A DNA stretch of 37,731 nt from Ichthyobacteriaceae bacterium. Lineage in GTDB: Bacteria > Bacteroidota > Bacteroidia > Flavobacteriales > JADGDT01. The first letter of the stretch is position 1. Each line of letters begins with the position of its first letter. The translations under genes were made by a program, and so were the position numbers. Below are positions 1-7,696 of the stretch, one piece after another. The notes below the pieces were generated by a model. The model saw only the letters and a list, made by a program, of their open reading frames with translations. It searched no databases and was not told the origin of the DNA. The stretch is from NCBI GenBank assembly GCA_023145615.1, contig JAGLDK010000034.1:1-37731 (forward strand), in the 5' to 3' direction.

Positions 1-3000
1 GGACTTGGCTGAAAGTTAACTTTACTATCAATATACTTTAATATAGTTGGCTTACCAAAACGAGCAATTACATTATTAATATCCATTTTGCGTAACGCAG
101 GAATATTTTTGTAAAACTGTGGCAATAGGTTTTCGTAAAGTTTTGTAAACGCTTTCGAATTTAAAAACTCAAGTAAGTTTGTGTACTCTCCAATAGTTTC
201 GTAAAACTCTAATACCGAGTTTTTACTACCACTAATAGTATTAATAGTTAATCCACTTTTACGAGGTGTTGCGTGATAAAGTGTTTTAATATCTGAAATA
301 CGAAGACTATTATTTACTTTTTTATCAACCTTTTTAATTAAATCAAAATCGGTTAAAATATTTTCAATAATCTTTTCGTCGTCTCCTGCAAAAATTTCAT
401 TTAAAATATCAACAGCTTCTTTTCCTTTGTTTGCCGAATCTTTACGCATTGCGTAATATTGCTCCCAATATTTAAGGAAAATGTTAAGTCCATTTTCGAA
501 TTCTTTTCCAAAAGTTTTATAACTAGCCTCATCTCCTTCAAGATAATCGCCTAAAGACCAACGTACAAAACCAGTTTGATAAGGAATTACTGCAATACCT
601 CTTTCCTCTGCCAAACGCTTAGTAAACAACTCAAGCTCTTGGTACGAAAAGAAATCTTTAAGTATAAGGTTAAACAAGTAAGAACCATCCGAATCTAAAA
701 TAGAAACGTAATCGGCACCTCTTTCTTCTAACACTTTAGCAGCAACTTTTTTCGAAAGTTTTAAACGCTTTAAAGATTCGTTACGGAACGATTTATTAAT
801 ACGGAAATCATTTAATCCTTTAACTAAATGATTTGAATAGTAGCTATAAAAAGCTTCTCCTTTATATTTAAAGTCATCTGGCAACTCTAAAACATCAAGT
901 TTATCTAACGATAATAACTCATCTAATAAATAAATATGCAAAGGCGAACCTTCGAACATTGATGTACGAATTCCTTTTACAGGATTAACTTTATTATCAG
1001 CACAAATTTTATTTTCTCCTAAAATATACTTCTCAATCTGCTTTTTAATCTTAGATCGAGATGCATCTTTTGGAAGACTTTCCTCAAGCTGATCTTTTAT
1101 TTTCTTAGCACGCTGAGCAACTTCCATTACGTTGTTTAATAAATACAACGAGTTTGAATTTCCTTTTTCTGGTGCATGTTGTTTTGTAGCAAAATCAGTT
1201 ACCGGCTTACAAGCAGGCGATGCTATTAACGAACCTAATCTATCACCCGTAGCTCCTAAGTTTTTAGTAGTAGAGATAGACGAAACCATTGAAATCTTAG
1301 AATAAGTTCCAATATTATTCATTATATAACGAGAAATTGTACGCCATTTTGGCTCCTCAGGATCTTCAATTTTAACAGCATCGTTATAAGCTTCATCTAA
1401 AAATAAAGTAATTTTAGTGTTGCTTAAGAACTTCAAGAATTTAATAAGATTCTCGTTGTTAAAATCAGTTAATCCAGTAGGATTACTTGGGTCGTTAATA
1501 ATTAACGTAGTGTTTTCACAAAATCTATCCCAAAGTCTACCGCTTTCGTCAAATAACTGGAAAGTAACTTTTATTGTATTAAGTTTTTTCTGTAAACGTT
1601 CGTAATCAACACGTCCATCAGCTTTTAACTCAATATCAATATCAAATGGGTTAAGATCGAAATGCTCGTAAGAGAATAAATCTTTATATTCCCAAGAAGC
1701 TTCTTTATTAAAGAAAATAAATGGATTAGGCTGACGTGTATTAAATAACAAATCACGAATAATCATTTGTACATCATCGCCAACCGAAGTATTGTTTAAA
1801 TTACCTAAACCAGCAATAAATTCTTTAATTATAGTTTGATCTTTACTATCAAGGTTTTGATATTTTTCGAAAATACCTAAATCAATAAGGAAATTATGGA
1901 AACGTCCTTTATTATCGGCATCATTTTCGGCTTTAGTTAAATACTGCTTGTATTTTTCTAAAAACAAATTGATACCAAAGTTTTTATGAAATTGATTTTC
2001 AAGAGTACGCTCGTAGTTAGTAGGTATTACATTTAAAATAACCTTACAACGATCGGCTAAATCAGCATCAACAGACTTAAGTTTTCTTTCTAATAAATAC
2101 TCACCGTAAGTTTTAATCTGACTACGTCCACCACCTTCAACAACAGTAGCAATATGTACGCTATCGTTATTTCCGTAAAAATATTTTCTAGTTCTCTCTT
2201 CAAACTCCTTAATTAATTCTTTATTAGATTTAAGGTGTTGTTTAGGATTTTTTACTTTCTGAATAAATTCAATGTAAGCACCAAGCTTACTTAAAGTATA
2301 TTTATCCTTAATAATTTGACGAGAAAAACTGTCGAATTTCAACATTGCAAGTTCCTGACCTTTATCGTCAGTAGCAACATTTTGTTCTTTCTTTAATTTT
2401 TCTAATTCAAGTACATAATCCGAAATTTTAGCCTCAATACGCTGAGTAAAATGAGCTAAACTATCAGAGTTTACTTTATCTAAAATTAAACGCAAGTTTG
2501 ACTGACTATTAGCCAACGCACCTAATTTTTTGTTATGAACTTTATTTAACGTATTTATTACATCGTTATGAAGTGCCCAAACCAAAGATGTGTTTGTACT
2601 TCTCGATTCAGTAGAATCGTCGATAAAAACAACACGAGATAACAATGGGAACCAACGATATTTGTTAAAATAGTTAGTACGCACATGCTTAACCTTAACC
2701 GCAAAAATAGTAGTACTATCAGAGTTAATTTGATCAAACACCTTTTGCTCGCTATCCTTAGCATCTCCCCACTCAATTACCTTAACCGAGTTTGGCGAAA
2801 ATACTTCTCCAGCAATAAGTTTAACAGCAGTATCAGCACTACCCGAAACAACAGAGCGTCCAAATCCATTTAACCCTTTAAAGTTAATTGTTGACTCGCT
2901 ACGGTTTAAGAAATTTTCTTTTTCGGCCTTAGTAGTATAATGAGTACTTTGATTTACCATTTGATCTAAAACGTCCAAAAAGTAATTCCACTGAGCCTCT

Positions 3001-3515
3001 TCAATATCACCTTTAACACCAATAACATCTCGGTACTTACGTAACTCCGAAACTTTATCTCCTAAAAATATATTGTATAAAAAGTCTAAAGTATTTTCGG
3101 TAACAGGAGGTGTTCCAATTGAAAAGTTAGGTGCATTTAAAATACGTTTAACTTCTGTTTTAGTTTCTCCAGCAACAAGTTCTTGGTCAATCATTGTATT
3201 TAATTGACTCTGAAACTGTGCACGCTTAGCGTTATATATAAATGCTTTAGAATCATCTTGTGGATAAATCATCAACTGAACGTCGATGTAACCCGGAATT
3301 GCTTCCTTTAATTCTAAAACATACTTATTAATTTCCAATTTCTGACGAGCAGGATCAATTGGCTCTTCGTAACAAAGACGTACAAAGCTTTTAAGACTAT
3401 CAAAAACTCTGTTAGGCAAAAAGCTTTCTGCTCTTTCTCCTAAAGAAGCATACAGATTAACAAAGCCTTTAGCCTCGTCGTTTAGTTGCACTTTTGGTTC
3501 TCCATCTAATAACAT
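1..3515 (-). CDS. Very large PLP-dependent aminotransferase-fold protein (3' end outside window)
   Basis: The reading frame opens at ATG 3515 and runs without a stop to the window edge, giving at least 1171 residues; the C-terminus is missing. A complete class I/II aminotransferase core is visible: NDPSNPTG at 674-681, DEAY at 707-710 (the Asp that pairs with the PLP pyridine nitrogen), STTKNLG with Lys751 as the Schiff-base lysine, GDR with Arg759 for the PLP phosphate, and FVRWSLGD with Arg985 in the place of the substrate-carboxylate arginine. In a standard aspartate aminotransferase (about 400 aa) the last two landmarks are about 130 residues apart; here Lys751 and Arg985 are 234 apart, so about 100 residues are inserted. 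About 480 residues precede the fold and more than 150 follow it, none of which I recognise. The fold assignment is secure. The substrate and the role of the extra regions are unknown. Confidence 0.8.
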   Translation of the reverse strand, partial: MLLDGEPKVQLNDEAKGFVNLYASLGERAESFLPNRVFDSLKSFVRLCYEEPIDPARQKLEINKYVLELKEAIPGYIDVQLMIYPQDDSKAFIYNAKRAQFQSQLNTMIDQELVAGETKTEVKRILNAPNFSIGTPPVTENTLDFLYNIFLGDKVSELRKYRDVIGVKGDIEEAQWNYFLDVLDQMVNQSTHYTTKAEKENFLNRSESTINFKGLNGFGRSVVSGSADTAVKLIAGEVFSPNSVKVIEWGDAKDSEQKVFDQINSDSTTIFAVKVKHVRTNYFNKYRWFPLLSRVVFIDDSTESRSTNTSLVWALHNDVINTLNKVHNKKLGALANSQSNLRLILDKVNSDSLAHFTQRIEAKISDYVLELEKLKKEQNVATDDKGQELAMLKFDSFSRQIIKDKYTLSKLGAYIEFIQKVKNPKQHLKSNKELIKEFEERTRKYFYGNNDSVHIATVVEGGGRSQIKTYGEYLLERKLKSVDADLADRCKVILNVIPTNYERTLENQFHKNFGINLFLEKYKQYLTKAENDADNKGRFHNFLIDLGIFEKYQNLDSKDQTIIKEFIAGLGNLNNTSVGDDVQMIIRDLLFNTRQPNPFIFFNKEASWEYKDLFSYEHFDLNPFDIDIELKADGRVDYERLQKKLNTIKVTFQLFDESGRLWDRFCENTTLIINDPSNPTGLTDFNNENLIKFLKFLSNTKITLFLDEAYNDAVKIEDPEEPKWRTISRYIMNNIGTYSKISMVSSISTTKNLGATGDRLGSLIASPACKPVTDFATKQHAPEKGNSNSLYLLNNVMEVAQRAKKIKDQLEESLPKDASRSKIKKQIEKYILGENKICADNKVNPVKGIRTSMFEGSPLHIYLLDELLSLDKLDVLELPDDFKYKGEAFYSYYSNHLVKGLNDFRINKSFRNESLKRLKLSKKVAAKVLEERGADYVSILDSDGSYLFNLILKDFFSYQELELFTKRLAEERGIAVIPYQTGFVRWSLGDYLEGDEASYKTFGKEFENGLNIFLKYWEQYYAMRKDSANKGKEAVDILNEIFAGDDEKIIENILTDFDLIKKVDKKVNNSLRISDIKTLYHATPRKSGLTINTISGSKNSVLEFYETIGEYTNLLEFLNSKAFTKLYENLLPQFYKNIPALRKMDINNVIARFGKPTILKYIDSKVNFQPS

Positions 3516-3560
3516 ATTATATCTATCTTGTGTGTTTATATCTATAATTTATGAACAAAG

Positions 3561-3568
3561 CAAAGATA
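3561..3568 (-). promoter_or_regulatory. Promoter -7 element for the large aminotransferase-fold gene
   Basis: The minus strand reads TATCTTTG, matching the Bacteroidota -7 consensus TAnnTTTG, about 46 nt upstream of the start codon. No good TTTG element is visible at the -33 position. Confidence 0.5.
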
Positions 3569-4387
3569 TTATTTTGAACTACATGTACACCACTACACTA
3601 AACTGATATAACAAGCAAATACACTATAAAGCATTACACAATGAAACTTCTACACTCTATTTGTGTTATAAAATTCAATGCTAGTATATTAAAAAACCAC
3701 AAACCAAACTATAACACCCAACAAACAAAGCAGTTACAGCAATAATATAATCTCATACTTAAAATCAATAAAAACGAAACACATCATAAAAATTACTACA
3801 ATTTAAATGTAAAAAACACTAAAATTGAGCTAAATAAAACGGTTTTTAAATAACATTTAAACTAATTACTTTCAATTTAAAACAAAAAAAGATGGAGCTT
3901 TTGGAATAAAACAGTAAAAAACTAAATAACACTGAGTAAAATTATAAAAAGACGTTTATTACATATAAGAATAACATGTAAACACTAATATAAACAAACA
4001 CTTACAATATCATAAATATTTCAACATACATATAACAGATACTAAATGATTGGTTTGAAGTTTTGCAAAATAAATATCCCCTATTTATATAATCAATAGC
4101 TATTATATTAATGGTACATTACCTTTTTACGTAACACAATTTATATCAGTAATGGTTAATTTTTAATTGTCGATAGTTAATTCTCCACCTATGAATACAC
4201 AAATAATTGTGTTATGGCACTTATCAGTAATTTCAAGCGTAAAAAAACTATACACCTGTTTTATATTACTTATTTTTAGAGTGCTAAATTGATAATTTAA
4301 CGGAGTGTTGTATATCAAATTAAAAAACACATTATCTGTTTTAATAAATTAATAGATAATCATACGTTAAATTAATAGAACCATAAT

Positions 4388-4425
4388 AAATCATATTATC
4401 CATTTAAAAATTGATAATATGATTT
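4388..4425 (+). repeat. 13-bp inverted repeat upstream of lipoprotein gene
   Basis: The arm aaatcatattatc (4388-4400) pairs perfectly with gataatatgattt (4413-4425) across a 12-nt spacer, ending 27 nt before the ATG at 4453. It could be an operator or a leader hairpin. No T-tract follows, so it is not an intrinsic terminator. Confidence 0.5.
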
Positions 4426-4452
4426 TACACTGTTAATTTTAAAACCCATAAC

Positions 4453-5046
4453 ATGAAAACAGTAAACAATTTGTTATTGCTACTAACAACATTTCTGATA
4501 TTAACATCGTGCAACAATAATTATAATTCTGATAATATTAAATACAGTACCGAACTTTCGTCATCAATAATAAAAATGAATATTATAAATAATGGCACTT
4601 CAAAATCAAATGCATTAACAACATATACCGTAAGGGGTCAGGGCACAATAAACCCAACAAAAGAACTTGGTATTAAACGAAACTATAAAAGACTTATTGA
4701 CTTAACCATTAAAAGTATTGAACTTGAAATTGAAAACATAAATAATAGCGGAGATAATACCCAAGAAGTAAACGAAAACAATAGTAAAATAAGATTATTA
4801 AAAGGAAGTGAATTTAACTTAACAAACAATATTAAAGAAGTAATTTTAAAAACTAAAAAAGATAATTTAATTTTAAAAAATGGTAAAATAAATATTAGCA
4901 ACCTCGAAAATTACGAGATTTTAGAACAAATAATAAAATCGGGAGAACCATTTTACGTAAATATAAATGGGCAATTAAATAAAGAATACACAATAAATAC
5001 TAAACTAAATATTACACTAGAATACGAGTTTGATGTTCTGAATTAA
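4453..5046 (+). CDS. Putative outer-membrane or periplasmic lipoprotein of unknown function
   Basis: The 197-residue product starts with a lipoprotein signal peptide: a short basic start, a Leu-rich core and the lipobox LTSC with Cys20 as the lipidation site. The Asn-rich stretch after Cys20 has no aspartate at +2 (CNNN). The remainder is rich in Asn, Lys, Ile and Thr with alternating hydrophobic residues, suggesting a beta-rich domain. I recognise no family. The gene stands alone, convergent with the nuclease gene, and its stop codon lies 4 nt before a strong hairpin. The lipoprotein call is firm; the function is unknown. Confidence 0.75.
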   Translation: MKTVNNLLLLLTTFLILTSCNNNYNSDNIKYSTELSSSIIKMNIINNGTSKSNALTTYTVRGQGTINPTKELGIKRNYKRLIDLTIKSIELEIENINNSGDNTQEVNENNSKIRLLKGSEFNLTNNIKEVILKTKKDNLILKNGKINISNLENYEILEQIIKSGEPFYVNINGQLNKEYTINTKLNITLEYEFDVLN

Positions 5047-5050
5047 AAAC

Positions 5051-5103
5051 AATAGCATTGTTTTTTTTACATAAATTATTTACGTAAAAAAAACAATGCT
5101 ATT
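5051..5103. terminator. Bidirectional terminator hairpin between convergent genes
   Basis: A perfect 20-bp inverted repeat (arms 5051-5070 and 5084-5103, 13-nt loop) with an 8-nt T run on one arm and an A run on the other. It serves the lipoprotein gene on the plus strand. The right arm lies inside the last codons of the minus-strand nuclease gene, whose stop codon (5076-5078) is in the loop. Confidence 0.75.
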
Positions 5104-5672
5104 ATTATTGCCAAAACAATTTTAGCCTCAATAAAAGGAATAAATGTTGCAATCAACCCCAATAGAATTACAACTCTTATTACAATTTTATCTTTTTTCT
5201 TTTTCTTACTATCAAAATTAACTTTCTGCATATTTTTACTTTCCATATCAAGTAAAAACACTCCATCATTCTCAATAACAAAATCGTACTCTAATAACTG
5301 ACGACGAGAATTTTTATCGTGCAACGAAACTGCCGATTGCCCCGATTTAACCTCAACAATATATTTTTTACCCGACTTTTCAACAACGTAATCAAGTATT
5401 AATTTCGATTTATACTCCTTTCCATTTACACTGTATTTATGATAATGAATTTCTTGCTCGCTTATAATTTTATATCCTTTGCTTTCTAAAAAACCACGAG
5501 CCTTAATTTCTAATTCATTACCACGTTCAAAGCGTTTACGTTGCTTTCGTTTTTTATTATATGCAATTAATTTATACCTCAACAATGCTATTAAAAGTAC
5601 AAACACAATAGCCATCAACAAATACATAGTTTGTTGATGGCTAATTTCTATTTTATCTAAATACTTATTCAA
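5076..5672 (-). CDS. Membrane-anchored PD-(D/E)XK (RecB-like) nuclease domain protein
   Basis: The 198-residue product has a membrane segment at about 17-35, a basic stretch (about 40-50), a soluble domain, a Lys-rich patch (156-162) and one or two membrane segments at about 163-196. The soluble domain shows the restriction-endonuclease-like signature: Glu53/Glu55 in GNELE, Asp94 in LDYVV, Glu107-x-Lys109 in VEVKSG, then Gln125-x3-Tyr129 in QLLEY. That last motif is the QxxxY of the RecB/lambda-exonuclease group. All core residues are present, so it may be active. The long frame starts at TTG 5672; the first ATG (5627, residue 16) would begin almost directly with the membrane helix and lies in a hairpin loop, so the start is uncertain. 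It lies upstream of nothing obviously related. The fold is well supported; the cellular role is not known. Confidence 0.7.
   Translation of the reverse strand: MNKYLDKIEISHQQTMYLLMAIVFVLLIALLRYKLIAYNKKRKQRKRFERGNELEIKARGFLESKGYKIISEQEIHYHKYSVNGKEYKSKLILDYVVEKSGKKYIVEVKSGQSAVSLHDKNSRRQLLEYDFVIENDGVFLLDMESKNMQKVNFDSKKKKKDKIVIRVVILLGLIATFIPFIEAKIVLAIIIALFFLRK
5609..5643 (-). repeat. 14-bp perfect hairpin around the first ATG of the nuclease gene
   Basis: Arms 5609-5622 and 5630-5643 pair perfectly around a 7-nt loop. The loop contains the ATG at 5627-5625, which is the alternative start codon of the nuclease gene. If translation starts at TTG 5672, the hairpin lies within codons 10-22. Confidence 0.55.
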
Positions 5673-5762
5673 ATTTATTTTTTATATAATTTGGTTCAAC
5701 AACTTTATTTCAAGTCACAAATTCAACTTTTTTTTATTAATTAACAATTTAATGGAGTATTA

Positions 5763-7442
5763 TTAAGACAAACCCGAAATATTTCCATCATTATCAATAT
5801 CCATTCCTTCGGCTGCTGGTGTAGCAGGCAAACCTGGCATACGCATCATTTTACCCGTTATTGGAATTACAAATCCTGCACCCGATGCAATTTCAATATC
5901 TCTAACTGTAATAATAAAATCTTGTGGTCGCCCTACTAACTTATCATCATCCGAAAAAGACTTTTGTGTTTTTGCCATACAAACCGGCAATTTATCAAGT
6001 CCCAAATCGGCTATTTGCTTTAGTTTTCTTTTAGCAGCCGGCAAATATTTAACCTCTCGAGCACCATAAGTTTTATTAGCAATTTTAAAAATTTTATCTT
6101 CTACAGAATTATCCCATTTATATAATGGTTTAATTTTGTTAGTTTGATTATCAACAACCTCAGCTACAGCTTTAGCAAGTTCAACAGTACCGTTTCCTCC
6201 AAACTCCCAACCTTCAGACACAACAGCTTTAACCCCTAACTTTTGGGTTAATTCTTTTACTACCTCAACCTCTTCATCAGTATCGGTAACAAATTTATTT
6301 ATTGCAACAACAGGTTCAATTCCATACATCTGAGCATTTTCAATATGCTTTGTTAAATTCTCAAAACCTTTATAAACTGCACCTGCATTTGGACTATTTA
6401 CTTCCTTTAAAGAAACTCCTCCATGATAACGCAACGCACGTACAGTAGCAACAATTACAATAGTTTTAGGCGATAAACCTCCGTATCCACATTTTATATT
6501 CAGAAACTTTTCGGCACCTAAATCCGAACCAAAACCAGCCTCTGTTACCACGTAATCCGATAACGAAAGTCCCATTTTGGTAGCCAAAATAGAATTTGTA
6601 CCCTGTGCTATATTTGCAAATGGCCCACCGTGTAAAATTGCTGGATTCCCTTCTAAAGTTTGCACTAAATTTGGTTTAATAGCATCTTTTAAAAGCATTG
6701 CCATTGCACCAACAGCTTTAAGATCTCGAGCATAAACTGGCTTTTTATCAAAAGTAAAACCAATTAAAATTTTACCCAGCTTACTTTTTAAATCATCCAT
6801 ATTATTTGCCAAACAAAGTATAGCCATAATTTCGGATGCAGGTGTAATATTAAAACCATCCTGACGAGGAACTCCATTTGTAGTACCTCCCAACCCAATA
6901 GTTATATCTCTTAACGAACGATCGTTCATATCCATAACTCTTTTCCAAAGTATTGTACGAGGATCGATACCAATACTTTTAGTTCGAGATTGAATATTGT
7001 TATCAATTAAAGCTGCCAATAAATTATTAGCCTTTTCAATTGCTGAAAAATCTCCAGTAAAATGCAAATTAATATCCTCCATAGGAATAACCTGAGAATA
7101 TCCACCACCTGCAGCTCCTCCTTTTATACCAAACACAGGCCCTAATGATGGCTCACGTAAAACAACAATTGTTTTCTTTCCTATTTTATTTAATCCTTCT
7201 GATAAACCAATAGAAACCGTTGTTTTACCTTCTCCTGATGGTGTTGGAGTTAATGCAGTAACCAAAATTAAATTACTGTTAGCTACCTTTTCTTCGTTAA
7301 TTAAATTAAGAGGTAATTTTGCTTTGTATTTACCATACATTTCAAGCTCACACTCTCCTACTCCAATTTTTTCTGCAATTTTTTTTATATGTAATATATC
7401 TGCTTCTTGAGCAATTTCTAAATCCGATTTATATTTTTTCAT
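5763..7442 (-). CDS. fhs: Formate--tetrahydrofolate ligase
   Basis: The enzyme activates formate with ATP and tetrahydrofolate to 10-formyl-THF, feeding one-carbon units to purine and fMet synthesis in the cytoplasm. At 559 residues it has the usual length. The nucleotide-binding loop TPTPSGEGKTT lies at 65-75, and other family-typical blocks are clear: VLREPSLGPVFGIKGGAAGG near 95-115 and the C-terminal GKMMRMPGLP. The start is ATG 7442, without a clear -7 box upstream (TATATTCG is the closest). It is followed at 90 nt on the same strand by the nuclease gene, with no obvious terminator between them. It is a single-copy housekeeping gene with no odd features. Confidence 0.97.
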   Translation of the reverse strand: MKKYKSDLEIAQEADILHIKKIAEKIGVGECELEMYGKYKAKLPLNLINEEKVANSNLILVTALTPTPSGEGKTTVSIGLSEGLNKIGKKTIVVLREPSLGPVFGIKGGAAGGGYSQVIPMEDINLHFTGDFSAIEKANNLLAALIDNNIQSRTKSIGIDPRTILWKRVMDMNDRSLRDITIGLGGTTNGVPRQDGFNITPASEIMAILCLANNMDDLKSKLGKILIGFTFDKKPVYARDLKAVGAMAMLLKDAIKPNLVQTLEGNPAILHGGPFANIAQGTNSILATKMGLSLSDYVVTEAGFGSDLGAEKFLNIKCGYGGLSPKTIVIVATVRALRYHGGVSLKEVNSPNAGAVYKGFENLTKHIENAQMYGIEPVVAINKFVTDTDEEVEVVKELTQKLGVKAVVSEGWEFGGNGTVELAKAVAEVVDNQTNKIKPLYKWDNSVEDKIFKIANKTYGAREVKYLPAAKRKLKQIADLGLDKLPVCMAKTQKSFSDDDKLVGRPQDFIITVRDIEIASGAGFVIPITGKMMRMPGLPATPAAEGMDIDNDGNISGLS

Positions 7443-7639
7443 TGTATATATATTAAGTAACTGATTTTAAAACTAAAACCAATAAAATAGTCGTATTTCA
7501 TTATTAAAACTTAACGAATATACATATTTAGTAAAGCTAACTACAAATAAAACAACAATTTAATATTACGAATTATAATTATATTGAAATAATAATTGGC
7601 TAAAATTTACGATAAAGCCCTTTGGTTAGTTAAAAAGTA

Positions 7640-7647
7640 TATTTTTG
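7640..7647 (+). promoter_or_regulatory. Promoter -7 element for the ABC exporter gene
   Basis: TATTTTTG matches TAnnTTTG exactly, 49 nt before the ATG at 7697. A TTTG at 7621-7624 could be the -33 element, though the 15-nt gap is short. Confidence 0.55.
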
Positions 7648-7696
7648 CAGAACTGAAAGATAAATACAATTACAAATAACATTATCAATATTAAAA

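Larger units (their letters stand above)
3516..4452. other. AT-rich intergenic region without recognisable genes
   Basis: These 937 bases separate two divergent genes. No reading frame of credible length or coding character, no RNA gene and no mobile-element end was seen. The left end holds the promoter of the large minus-strand gene. The right end holds a 13-bp inverted repeat just before the lipoprotein gene. The middle is strongly A+T with short tandem-like A and T runs; I see nothing else in it. Confidence 0.6.

Noticed and set aside
3516-4452. Replication origin or small-RNA cluster in the AT-rich spacer
   Set aside because: No DnaA-box array, dnaA-type neighbour or promoter-terminator pair was seen; A+T richness alone is not evidence in this genome.
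5076-5672. Part of an anti-phage defence system
   Set aside because: The nuclease domain alone is not enough; none of the neighbouring genes looks like a defence component.
7443-7696. Folate riboswitch upstream of fhs
   Set aside because: No conserved pairing or motif was found in the short AT-rich leader.
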